NCBI RefSeq assembly: GCF_011516635.5
Contig: NZ_CP096255.1
Coordinates: 5,640,501-5,704,500, forward strand
Origin: Bradyrhizobium barranii subsp. apii
GTDB lineage: Bacteria; Pseudomonadota; Alphaproteobacteria; Rhizobiales; Xanthobacteraceae
Direction of reading: 5' to 3'
DNA: 64,000 nucleotides
Notes under the pieces: model-generated
Databases searched by the model: none
What the model was told of the DNA's origin: nothing
The model's input: only the letters and a program-made list of their open reading frames with translations
Translations under genes and position numbers: made by a program
Shown: positions 56,731 to 64,000 of the stretch, piece by piece
How the letters are laid out: each line of letters opens with the position of its first letter
Numbering within the stretch: the stretch's first letter is position 1

Positions 56731-58812
56731 ATGAAAATCGGTACGCTGCTGACCACCGCCATCGTCTCGCTCTCGACAGTCGGCGGCGGCCTCGCCGTCT
56801 ACGTCGCCGTGACGAAGTACCAGACGATGGACAGGATCGCCGAAGCGCAGGGACGCCTCGCGATCGTCCGCGCGGCCAGCGACATCCCGCGCTACCTCAA
56901 CCCCGAGCGCGGCTTCGCCACCAACATCCTCTACGGGCCCGCGACGGTCGATCCGGCGCAGCTCACCGAGCACGACAAGCTGCGCAAGCAGACCGACGGC
57001 GCCCGCGACAGGATGAACGCGCTGCGCAAGGAGCTGCCCGGCCCGTTCGACGACGGCGCCACCATCGGCAGCAACATCGACGCGATCAATTCGAAATTCA
57101 CCGCGCTCCGCGAGGCCATCGACAAGGCGATCGCGGGACCTGCGGATGCCCGCAAGGACGCCGCCAAAAAGGTCGTCGCCGACAATGCCGTGCTCAATGC
57201 CGGCGTCACCGCCCTGCTCAACGAGCAGGTCCGCCGCATGGCGATCCTGAACGGCGACGCCTATCGCCAGTCCAACTACGCCAACATCGCCATGACGCTG
57301 CGCGACGTCGGCGGCCTCAATTCCAGCGTGCACAAGAACCTCGTCGGCGCGAAGAAAGTGGCCAACGACGCCGAGAAGGCCGACATGGCCCGCATGCAGG
57401 GCCGCAACGACCAGATCGTGATGTCGCTGATGGAATTGCGTGGCAATGCGGCAACTCCGGCTAACGTCGCCGCGGCGCTGGAGACGATGAACGCGAACTA
57501 TGTCGAGGAATTCGGCCGCGAGATGAAGCTCGTCAAGGACGGCGCCGTCAGCGGCAAATACGAGCACGATGTCGAGACCTTCTACGTGGCGTCCCAGAAG
57601 GGCCTCGGGTCCATCATCGGCGTCCGCGACGCCTTTTACGACAACGCCGAGCAGATCCTCGCCGGCGCTTCCTCCGCCGCGCGCACCAGCTTCACCATCG
57701 CCCTCGCCGGCCTCCTCGCCGTGCTGATCGCCAGCGCCGGCCTGATCGTGATGGTCCGCCGCCGCGTCTGCGCCCCGATCGTCAGCCTGACGACGCGGAT
57801 GTCGCGCCTTGCCGACGGCGAGGTTGCGGACGAGATCCCCGGCGCCGAGCGTTCCGACGAGATCGGGGCGATGGCCTCCGCCGTCCAGGTGTTCAAGGAC
57901 AACATGATCCGGGCCGACCGGCTCGCAGCCGAGAAGCAGGCCGAGAACGACGGCAAGATGCGCCGCGCCCAGGCGCTCGACGGGCTCACCCGCGCATTCG
58001 AAGCCAAGGTCACCGAGCTCGTCGGCGGCCTCTCCCGCGCCTCCTCCACCATGGAAAGCACGGCGCAATCGATGACCTCGACGGCGGCCCAGACCAACAG
58101 CCAGGCCGCGGTCGTCGCCGCCGCCTCGCAGCAGACCTCGACCAACGTGCAGACGGTCGCGAGCGCGACCGAAGAGCTGACCTCCTCGATCTCCGAGATC
58201 GGCCGTCAGGTGGCACAAAGCACCGAGATCGCGGCCCGCGCCGTCGACAATGCCCGCCGCACCGGCGACACCGCGCGCGCTCTCGCCGAGGGTGCCCAGA
58301 AGATCGGCGACGTCGTTACGCTGATCCAGAGCATTGCCGAGCAGACCAATCTGCTGGCGCTCAACGCGACCATCGAAGCCGCCCGCGCCGGCGACGCCGG
58401 CCGCGGCTTTGCGGTCGTCGCATCCGAGGTGAAGTCGCTGGCGGGCCAAACCGCCAAGGCCACCACCGAAATCTCCGAGCAGATCACCGCGATCCAGTCC
58501 GCAAGCGACGAGACCGTGAACGCGATCCGCAACGTCGCCGACGTCATCGCCGAGATCGACCAGATCGGCACCGCGATTGCGGCAGCGATCGAGGAACAGG
58601 GCTCGGCAACCCGGGAGATCTCCCGCAGCGTGCAGGAGGCCGCGCGCGGCACCCAGGAGGTCAACACCAACATATCGGGCGTGCAGCGCGCCGCCGACGA
58701 CACCGGTGCGGCCGCGAGGGAGGTGCTGGGCGCGGCCGAGCAGCTCTCGACCCAGTCGCGCGATCTCGCCGGCCAGTTCGACCGCTTCCTCGGCGAGGTC
58801 AGGGCCGCGTAA
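56731..58812 (+). CDS. Methyl-accepting chemotaxis protein
   Basis: 693 residues from the ATG at 56731. Membrane span 1 about residues 8-28, a ~290-residue periplasmic helical sensor region (RGFATNILYGPATVDPAQ), span 2 about 320-343 (FTIALAGLLAVLIASAGLIVMV), HAMP (VSLTTRMSRLADGEVADEIPGAERSDEIGAMASAVQVF) and the signalling helix hairpin with EQTNLLALNATIEAARAGDAGRGFAVVA at about 537-565. It passes ligand signals to CheA/CheW. The ligand is unknown. No che genes are adjacent. Confidence 0.93.
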   Translation: MKIGTLLTTAIVSLSTVGGGLAVYVAVTKYQTMDRIAEAQGRLAIVRAASDIPRYLNPERGFATNILYGPATVDPAQLTEHDKLRKQTDGARDRMNALRKELPGPFDDGATIGSNIDAINSKFTALREAIDKAIAGPADARKDAAKKVVADNAVLNAGVTALLNEQVRRMAILNGDAYRQSNYANIAMTLRDVGGLNSSVHKNLVGAKKVANDAEKADMARMQGRNDQIVMSLMELRGNAATPANVAAALETMNANYVEEFGREMKLVKDGAVSGKYEHDVETFYVASQKGLGSIIGVRDAFYDNAEQILAGASSAARTSFTIALAGLLAVLIASAGLIVMVRRRVCAPIVSLTTRMSRLADGEVADEIPGAERSDEIGAMASAVQVFKDNMIRADRLAAEKQAENDGKMRRAQALDGLTRAFEAKVTELVGGLSRASSTMESTAQSMTSTAAQTNSQAAVVAAASQQTSTNVQTVASATEELTSSISEIGRQVAQSTEIAARAVDNARRTGDTARALAEGAQKIGDVVTLIQSIAEQTNLLALNATIEAARAGDAGRGFAVVASEVKSLAGQTAKATTEISEQITAIQSASDETVNAIRNVADVIAEIDQIGTAIAAAIEEQGSATREISRSVQEAARGTQEVNTNISGVQRAADDTGAAAREVLGAAEQLSTQSRDLAGQFDRFLGEVRAA

Positions 58813-58826
58813 CTACACCCGGATTC

Positions 58827-58911
58827 GTAGCCCGGATGGAGCGAAGCGTAATCCGGGATTCGCGCCGCCGATGAACCGGCCCCGGATTGCGCTTCGCTCC
58901 ATCCGGGCTAC
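58827..58911. repeat. GTAGCCCGGATGGAGCG repeat
   Basis: GTAGCCCGGATGGAGCGAAGCG at the left, CGCTTCGCTCCATCCGGGCTAC at the right; it lies between the chemoreceptor stop and the FMN reductase stop and may act as a shared terminator. Confidence 0.75.
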
Positions 58912-58917
58912 GGGACG

Positions 58918-59508
58918 TCAATAAGGCGGCGCCTTGCGCGTCCGCTGCGCCTTGGCGGCCTCGATCCACCACAGCAGGTCATCGGCAAAGCGCGGGAACG
59001 AGCGCTCGAGTGCCTTGCCGCCCTCGCCGATCGGCTCGCTCTCGGCCGACAGCGTCTTCGCGATCGGGCCGACGCCGATGGTGCTCGACACCACGACCAT
59101 GCCCATCTCCGACAGCGTGCCATGCCAGGCGGTCGAGGCGCGTGCGCCGGACAGTCGGCCGGCGGAGTAGCTCACGATCGCGGCCGGGCGCCAGAACCAC
59201 TCTTCCAGGAAGTGATCGGTGAGGTTCTTCAATCCCGGCTGGATGCCCCAATTGTATTCGCCGGTGACGAAGACAAAACCGTCGGCGCCGCGGATCTGCC
59301 CCGCCAGCTTCTCGAGCACCTCGGGTGCCGTCCCCTTGGGATATTCCTTGTACATGCGATCGAGCATCGGCAGGCCGATCGCCTTGGCGTCGATGAACTC
59401 GACCTCCTCGCCGCGCTGGCGCAGGCGATCGATGACGAAATTCGCAAGGCGGACACCCATGCGGTCGGAACGGTAGGAGCCGTAGAGGACGAGGATGCGA
59501 TTGCTCAT
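58918..59508 (-). CDS. NAD(P)H-dependent FMN reductase
   Basis: 196 residues, flavodoxin fold: ILVLYGSYRSDRMGVRLANFVIDRLRQRGEEVEFIDAKAIGLPMLDRM (phosphate loop GSYRSDRMG), VFVTGEYNWGIQPGLKNLTDHF (flavin-ring binding with the GEYNW and P turn), RLSGARAS. The family (SsuE/ArsH/YieF-like) reduces FMN, quinones or azo compounds. Cytoplasmic. The role is not narrowed by neighbours. Confidence 0.9.
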   Translation of the reverse strand: MSNRILVLYGSYRSDRMGVRLANFVIDRLRQRGEEVEFIDAKAIGLPMLDRMYKEYPKGTAPEVLEKLAGQIRGADGFVFVTGEYNWGIQPGLKNLTDHFLEEWFWRPAAIVSYSAGRLSGARASTAWHGTLSEMGMVVVSSTIGVGPIAKTLSAESEPIGEGGKALERSFPRFADDLLWWIEAAKAQRTRKAPPY

Positions 59509-59559
59509 GGCCGGGACGCTAGCACGAAACGGCGGTACGGCCTCAACCGATTTGCCGCG

Positions 59560-60489
59560 CTACCGTTGTCGTCCGAGCTCCAGCGTTTGCGACGGCGTCT
59601 CGCCGAACTGGTCGCGATAGCTTCTGGAGAAGTCGCTGAGATGCCAGAAGCCGAACGCCAGTGCGACGGCCTTGACGCTGTCGGCACCGGCGAGCAGGCG
59701 CTGACGCACCAGCCACAACCGGCGCAGGCGCAAATAGCGATGCAGGCTCATGCCGCGATAGCGGCGGACGACGTCGTGCAGGGTGCGGACGGACAGGTTG
59801 AGCTTGCGCGCAATCTCCTCGCTGTAGATCGGCTGCGAGAGGTCGTCGGACAGAAGCGCGCGGATCTCCCGGAATATCCTGAAATTGCGCTCGTCATTGG
59901 GACGCAGGGTCCATCGCGCGGCAACGACGCTTTCGAATGCGTCGTCGACGGCGCCAAGCAGGGACTCCTTCATGGCTGCAGCCTTCAGCGGCACGTCCGC
60001 GGCTCCGATCGGCTCCGACGCAGCAGCCAGCACCTCCCGGACCAGGCTGCGCAGCCGGTTCAGGCTCGCGGCCGTCGTTTCAAATATCTTGAAGCTGGAT
60101 GTCGCGTGCGGCCAGCCGCGATCCGTCACCCCCGGCCTGAACACCACCGAGGCAATTTGCCGCTCCACCTCCTCGATGGTGGTGTAGGCGGCGCCGCCGC
60201 TGCCGATGACGATGACCGGTCGGGCCCGCTGCGAGCCGTTGAAGCGGATGGGCACGTTGAGCTCATCCATCGTGAATCCGATGGCGGTGCAATTCTCGAC
60301 GAGCTGCGCGTCGACGACGCGGGGAAACGCCCGCGTGAAATTCACGTCGCAACCGGGCAGCGACAGAATGGTCTGCTCGGCCGAAATCCTCCGTACGAAG
60401 GGCGTGAACTCGAAATTCAGGCCTCGTATGGCATTTCGAAATTCATCGACGTCGGAGAAGCGAAATACCCTGGGCGCAATGCTGTTCAT
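59560..60489 (-). CDS. AraC-family regulator
   Basis: 309 residues. The N-terminal ~190 residues resemble the sensor region of AraC regulators with an AraC_binding_2-like pattern (VFRFSDVDEFRNAIRGLNFEFTPFVRRISAEQTILSL). The C-terminal double helix-turn-helix reads IARKLNLSVRTLHDVVRRYRGMSLHRYLRLRRLWLVRQRLLAGADSVKAVALAFGFWHLSDFSRSYRDQFGETP. It is transcribed with the FMN reductase (52-base gap), so it may regulate that gene. 60490-60791 shows no gene. Confidence 0.88.
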   Translation of the reverse strand: MNSIAPRVFRFSDVDEFRNAIRGLNFEFTPFVRRISAEQTILSLPGCDVNFTRAFPRVVDAQLVENCTAIGFTMDELNVPIRFNGSQRARPVIVIGSGGAAYTTIEEVERQIASVVFRPGVTDRGWPHATSSFKIFETTAASLNRLRSLVREVLAAASEPIGAADVPLKAAAMKESLLGAVDDAFESVVAARWTLRPNDERNFRIFREIRALLSDDLSQPIYSEEIARKLNLSVRTLHDVVRRYRGMSLHRYLRLRRLWLVRQRLLAGADSVKAVALAFGFWHLSDFSRSYRDQFGETPSQTLELGRQR

Positions 60490-60791
60490 GGCAATGTGAA
60501 ACGTCGCGTCGTAACCAACGCGCGTCCGGCGGCGATGCCGGCCCGAGTTTCCCCCTTTCGGTTGTCCCGTTCGACCGAAAGAATCATCCTAATTCGTCTC
60601 GTTCAGTTGGCGAGGGTCCCGTTCAAAGGACAAGTCGCCGCATCGAGTCTCGCCGAATTTCGATAGCGTTTCCAGCGCCGCCAGCGGTGCGCTGATACCC
60701 CGTCGATCAAGCTCTAAATTTCAAATTAACGCATGTCAGGCGGAATGAAGGTCATTGGATAGTCGCGATTTTTTTGAATCAGGCCCCTGCC

Positions 60792-61898
60792 ATGATGGCA
60801 AATTTGCCTGCTGATATTCTGGTTGAGCTGGAACAGGCGGTCGCTAGTTGCCCGCCGGACCGCTGTGCACGCATCCTCTCGGGCATTGTGCAGTTGCTCA
60901 CCGGTAGCCTCGACCGGCCTCAGGAATTGCTCGCTGGGGTGGTTGACGGCGTTCTGCTGCGATTGACGGAACGCGTCGAGGCCAAGGCGCTCGTTCAACT
61001 CAGCACGGCGCTTGCCGAGTTCAAGGTCGCCCCGCCCGAGACATTGCTGCGCCTTGCCTCACACGCCGATCCGGACGTGGCCTGTCCTGTCCTCGTCAAA
61101 TCGCAGGCATTCTCCGCCACCGATCTCGCGGCGATCGCGGCCTCGTGCGGCGAGCGGCAGCAACGCGCGATCGCCGCGCGCAACTCGATCGAGCCAGAAG
61201 TGGCCGAGGCGCTGATCAAACGCGGCGGCCCGATCTGCCTTGCGCTGATCAAGAACCCGGGAACCCAATTCTCCGAGGCAGCTTACGCCGCGCTGATCGC
61301 CAGGGCTGATCCAGACGGCGAGATTGCCAAGGCGCTGGTGCTGCGGCCCGGCACGCCCGACCTGGTCGTCCGGAAGCTGCTCTCCGTGTCACCGGCCCCG
61401 AAGGCGCCGGCCAAGGCCAACGCATCTACCACTCCGCCCGCACAACACGCCGCGCCCGTTCCGCCCAAGCTGCCCTGCCCGGCCGACTATGCGAGCGCGA
61501 GGCCGGAGATCGTCGCCCTCAGCCGCGTCGGCAAGCTCAACGATTCCACCGTCAACCGCTTCACGATCCGCGGCGAGACGGCCAATCTGTTCACGGCGCT
61601 CTCGGTGCTCTCCGGCGCGCCGATCGAGATCGTGGAGCATGTCATGACCGATGACGATTGCGAGGGCCTCGTCATGGCCTGCCGGGCCGCACGGCTGAAC
61701 TGGGCCACTACGCTCGCGATCCTGAGCAACCGCAGCGGCTCACGGCTCTCTTTCGTCGAACGCGAACGGGCGCAGCAGATTTTCGAAACGCTTCTCTTGT
61801 CGACCAGCCAATGGACAGTGCGCTGGGGGGAAATTGCAGCGAGTGCCAACCCAAGCGATGCGGGACATCGCGGCACAAAAATGGGGGTTAGCCGATGA
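60792..61898 (+). CDS. DUF2336-type helical repeat protein
   Basis: 368 residues from the ATG at 60792 (alternatives: TTG at 60774, ATG at 60795). Rich in Ala/Leu helices arranged as HEAT-like pairs: LLRLASHADPDVACPVLVKSQAFSATDLAAIAASCGERQQRAIAARNSIEPEVAEALIKRGGP and later LFTALSVLSGAPIEIVEHVMTDDDCEGLVMACRAARLNW. This matches DUF2336, a frequent alphaproteobacterial domain with no fixed function. A Pro/Ala linker joins the two halves. Its stop overlaps the PilZ gene by 4 bases. Confidence 0.8.
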   Translation: MMANLPADILVELEQAVASCPPDRCARILSGIVQLLTGSLDRPQELLAGVVDGVLLRLTERVEAKALVQLSTALAEFKVAPPETLLRLASHADPDVACPVLVKSQAFSATDLAAIAASCGERQQRAIAARNSIEPEVAEALIKRGGPICLALIKNPGTQFSEAAYAALIARADPDGEIAKALVLRPGTPDLVVRKLLSVSPAPKAPAKANASTTPPAQHAAPVPPKLPCPADYASARPEIVALSRVGKLNDSTVNRFTIRGETANLFTALSVLSGAPIEIVEHVMTDDDCEGLVMACRAARLNWATTLAILSNRSGSRLSFVERERAQQIFETLLLSTSQWTVRWGEIAASANPSDAGHRGTKMGVSR

Positions 61899-62227
61899 GG
61901 TTCGACGGTCGAAAGGCGCTTCGCGTACGGATGGATCACAAGCAGGCCGTCAATCTGATGGGCTCCGACGGCACCTGGCGACGCAGTTGCTTCCTGCTCG
62001 ACGTGTCGCAAAGTGGCGCCAAGATCGAGGTCGAAGGGACGCTCGACGTGCTCCAGGCCAAGGAATTCTTCATGCTGCTGTCGTCGACGGGGCTTGCCTA
62101 CCGGCGGTGCGAACTGGTGTGGATCGACGGCACCATGGCCGGCGTGCACTTCATCACCGCAGACGGCAAGAAGAAGCCGGCGAGCGCAAAGGCGGCCGCC
62201 GCGCCAAACTCCACGCCGAGCAAATAG
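61895..62227 (+). CDS. PilZ domain protein
   Basis: 110 residues. PilZ: RKALRVRMDHKQAVNLMGSDGTWRRSCFLLDVSQSGAKIEV carries both the N-terminal Arg motif and DVSQSGA (DxSxxG), giving potential for cyclic di-GMP binding. The tail is Lys/Ala-rich (KKKPASAKAAAAP). It is translated from an ATGA overlap with the DUF2336 gene and lies 50 bases before the HD-GYP gene, so it could be their cyclic di-GMP sensor. Confidence 0.85.
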   Translation: MRFDGRKALRVRMDHKQAVNLMGSDGTWRRSCFLLDVSQSGAKIEVEGTLDVLQAKEFFMLLSSTGLAYRRCELVWIDGTMAGVHFITADGKKKPASAKAAAAPNSTPSK

Positions 62228-62276
62228 GCTCCAGAATTCATCGAGCTCATTCAATGTCATCATAGTCCGGTCCGCC

Positions 62277-63389
62277 GTGCAGAGTGCCCGAACCATATCC
62301 AGCCCCGTCAAAAGCGAAGGCGGCATCCGAACGACGGAAGCGGTTCGCCCGTTTGTGCATGTGCTGGCCGATTCGTCCGACAAACTGGCGGGGGTCTGCT
62401 CGGCCCTCGAACGGCAATTTACCGTCGCCGGCGAACGACTCGATGCGGAAGCCAGGCTGTCACAAGTGCCATTCGCGGTCGTCGTTCGCGCGGAGCTGCG
62501 TGACGTCGGCACCATCGCGGCCATCAAGAAGCGCGCCGGCAAGCTGGCGAAAGCCACGAAGCGCATCTTCCTCGTCGAGCACTCGTCTCACGTCGGCATC
62601 TCGCAGGCCTACGCACTCGGCGCCACCCTCGTTCTTCCCGAGGCTCTCAACAAGAGCAAGCTGCTGGCAGCGCTGGCTGACCCGGCCTCTGCTGGCTCAA
62701 GTGACGCACCGCAACCGGACAACGCCGTCGAAGCCGCGGCAACCGCCATCGCTTCGATGTTCACGGCCGTCACGCTCGGCGAGCCCCTCGACGTCGACGG
62801 CACGAAGGAAGCGGGCCGCAGGATCGCCGACCGCATCACCGAGCACGGCCTGTCCGAATGGCTTGCCACGGTGCGGCGTCACCATGAGGGAACCTACCAG
62901 CATTGCCTGCTCGTGACCGGCGTGGCGATCGACTTCGGACTGAGCCTCGGCGTCGGGCGAACCGATCTCGAGCGGCTGTATTCCGCAGCCATGTTCCACG
63001 ACATCGGCAAGGCGCAGATTCCGCTTGCGATCCTCGACAAGCCCGGCCGCCTCGACACCGACGAACGCGCCATGATCGAGAAGCATCCGGCGGCGGGTTA
63101 CGAGTTTCTGAAGGATCACGAGAAAATCTCGCCCGAGATTCTCGACGCCGTGCGGCATCATCACGAATATCTCGACGGAAGCGGTTATCCCGACGCGCTG
63201 TGCGGCGAGAGCATCAACGACATCGTCCGCATTCTGACGATCTCGGACATCTTCGCCGCGCTGATCGAACACCGGCACTACAAGCCGACGATGCCGCGCA
63301 CCGAGGCCTACAACATTCTTTGCGGGATGACCGGAAAACTCGAGAAGGCCCTCGTAACCTCGTTCAAGGAGGTTGCGCTCACGCGATGA
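62277..63389 (+). CDS. HD-GYP domain phosphodiesterase
   Basis: About 370 residues. Start at GTG 62277 is chosen because in-frame sequence upstream belongs to the PilZ gene's other frame; the true start is uncertain. N-terminal receiver-like fold without a clear phospho-Asp (VHVLADSSDKLAGVCSALERQFT, IFLVEHSSHVGISQAYALGATLVLPEAL). C-terminal HD-GYP: FHDIGKAQIPLAILDKPGRLD, HPAAGYEFL, HHHEYLDGSGYPDALCGE, RILTISDIFAALIE. The HD and GYP motifs are intact, so hydrolysis of cyclic di-GMP is likely. Confidence 0.88.
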   Translation: MQSARTISSPVKSEGGIRTTEAVRPFVHVLADSSDKLAGVCSALERQFTVAGERLDAEARLSQVPFAVVVRAELRDVGTIAAIKKRAGKLAKATKRIFLVEHSSHVGISQAYALGATLVLPEALNKSKLLAALADPASAGSSDAPQPDNAVEAAATAIASMFTAVTLGEPLDVDGTKEAGRRIADRITEHGLSEWLATVRRHHEGTYQHCLLVTGVAIDFGLSLGVGRTDLERLYSAAMFHDIGKAQIPLAILDKPGRLDTDERAMIEKHPAAGYEFLKDHEKISPEILDAVRHHHEYLDGSGYPDALCGESINDIVRILTISDIFAALIEHRHYKPTMPRTEAYNILCGMTGKLEKALVTSFKEVALTR

Positions 63390-63438
63390 CCGCGCAGGCT
63401 GGGCGATCCCGCAGCGAGGACCTCGTCACGAACCGCGC

Positions 63439-63642
63439 TTAGTGCGTGGCCCGGTATTTGGCGCGGTGCGGAATCGACCGGGAGGCCAGTCCTTCCGCAA
63501 GCAGCTTCATGTCCTCGCGTCTGCCACTCCGGATCAGCTTGCCGAGCTCATCGGGTGTGAAGGGCAGATTTGGATCATCATCAATCGGATACCGCGGTCG
63601 CGGACCGAAGAACCGTCGAACCAGGCTAGCCAGCCGCCGCAT
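63439..63642 (-). CDS. Small hypothetical protein (67 aa)
   Basis: ATG at 63642 with GAGGG upstream. A basic start (MRRLASLVRRFFGPRPRYPIDDDPNLPFTPDELGKLIRSGRREDMKLLAEGLASR) and no signal or membrane span. The sequence looks like a regular soluble helix-rich protein. I recognise no family. Convergent with the HD-GYP gene. Confidence 0.6.
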   Translation of the reverse strand: MRRLASLVRRFFGPRPRYPIDDDPNLPFTPDELGKLIRSGRREDMKLLAEGLASRSIPHRAKYRATH

Positions 63643-63968
63643 GTCGATTCCCTCGCGCCAGCAACAAACCTTTCACTCCGCGTATTGTTCCTCCCGCGCG
63701 ATCGAGATTGCAAGAGGCCACCAACGGCTCAACATCAAAAAACTGAGCGGGCGCTGCGCGCCCCCTGTGGGATATAAACGGGTAATCGCTAGACTGCGGC
63801 CGGAAGGGAGCGGCCGATACGATTTTGGTGGCACGTGACCCCGTCAAAAAACATGGTCCATGGGCTGTTGCGCACTTGAGAGTGGTGACGCCATCTCGGC
63901 GATCCCGTTTAGGAATTTGAATAAATTGCGCAGCCCAGCCCTTCCGCCGGAGCCAGGAGGAGCTACAG
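63643..63968. other. Intergenic region without recognised gene
   Basis: 326 bases between the small leftward gene and the start at 63969. A short GC-rich dyad (GCGGCCGGAAGGGAGCGGCCG) lies near 63796-63816. Antisense frames here have low-quality composition. Promoters for both neighbours are presumably here, but no clear -35/-10 pair stands out. Confidence 0.4.
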
Positions 63969-64000
63969 ATGAACCCCAAAAGATCGAAGTCGAAGGACGG
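63969..64000 (+). CDS. Start of a gene cut by the window end
   Basis: The ATG at 63969 is preceded by an excellent ribosome site (CCAGGAGGAG, 5-6 bases away). Only 10 codons are visible, MNPKRSKSKD and one more partial codon, a Lys/Ser-rich start. The product cannot be identified. Confidence 0.75.
   Translation, partial: MNPKRSKSKD

Noticed and set aside
56665..58449. 594-residue antisense frame in the chemoreceptor gene
   Set aside because: Shadow of a GC-rich coding region; sense strand has all chemoreceptor domains.

Overview
The window is GC-rich chromosomal DNA of an alphaproteobacterium, most probably Bradyrhizobium or a close relative. This rests on the coenzyme-B12-dependent ribonucleotide reductase, a short phasin, DUF3551, DUF2336 and DUF6894-like small proteins, complete minCDE, and above all rhizobial interspersed repeats. 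Two repeat types recur: elements with GTAGCCCGGATGGAGCG arms, and elements with a GAGCGTTTTCGAGCGAAGTGG core. There is no rRNA, CRISPR array, complete phage or symbiosis gene. Species assignment is inference.

Layout. 1-3332 is the 3' part of a giant glycine-rich autotransporter, broken by a one-base frameshift in its beta-barrel. 3348-8756 has an EamA exporter (-) and nrdJ (+) behind a 744-bp, hairpin-rich leader. A 3' tRNA-Lys fragment (8794-8842) opens an accessory stretch, 8.8-18.6 kb. That stretch holds an HNH-like protein, a phasin, many small secreted or membrane proteins, a lytic transglycosylase, interspersed repeats and a gene split by a roughly 260-bp inversion. 18695-24219 is an array of four insertion sequences: an IS701-type element, a related second IS701-type element, an inverted copy of the first, and an IS5-type element. 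All are separated by CTAA or CTAG.

24.4-35.8 kb holds mostly single genes: YjdM-like zinc ribbon, glyoxalase fold, EamA, SnoaL-like, Ada-like regulator, Flp pilin, M15-like peptidase, pdxY, PaiB-like, two TetR units (one with an O-methyltransferase, one with an SMR pump), cytochrome c and DUF3551. 35.9-38.4 kb is a flavin hydroxylase divergent from its MarR regulator across a near-perfect operator. 38.5-43.5 kb has small envelope proteins, an L,D-transpeptidase lipoprotein, a membrane-anchored coiled-coil protein and a dehydrogenase. 43.7-45.6 kb is minC-minD-minE (-), which places the division septum, followed by panB (pantothenate synthesis).

46.9-53.2 kb is the most coherent accessory system. 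It has an NMT1/THI5-type binding protein, a divergent TetR regulator, an ABC permease, an epimerase-like dehydrogenase, a GNAT protein, a DapA-family lyase and the ABC ATPase. Two matching operator-like sites sit beside the regulator gene. It looks like a regulated uptake-plus-catabolism unit for an unidentified substrate. 53.4-60.5 kb has a TRAP binding protein without membrane partners, DUF982, a Tlde1-type transpeptidase, DUF1810, a chemoreceptor, an FMN reductase and an AraC regulator. 60.8-63.4 kb is a compact DUF2336-PilZ-HD-GYP cluster, probably for c-di-GMP signalling. A new gene starts at 63969 and leaves the window.
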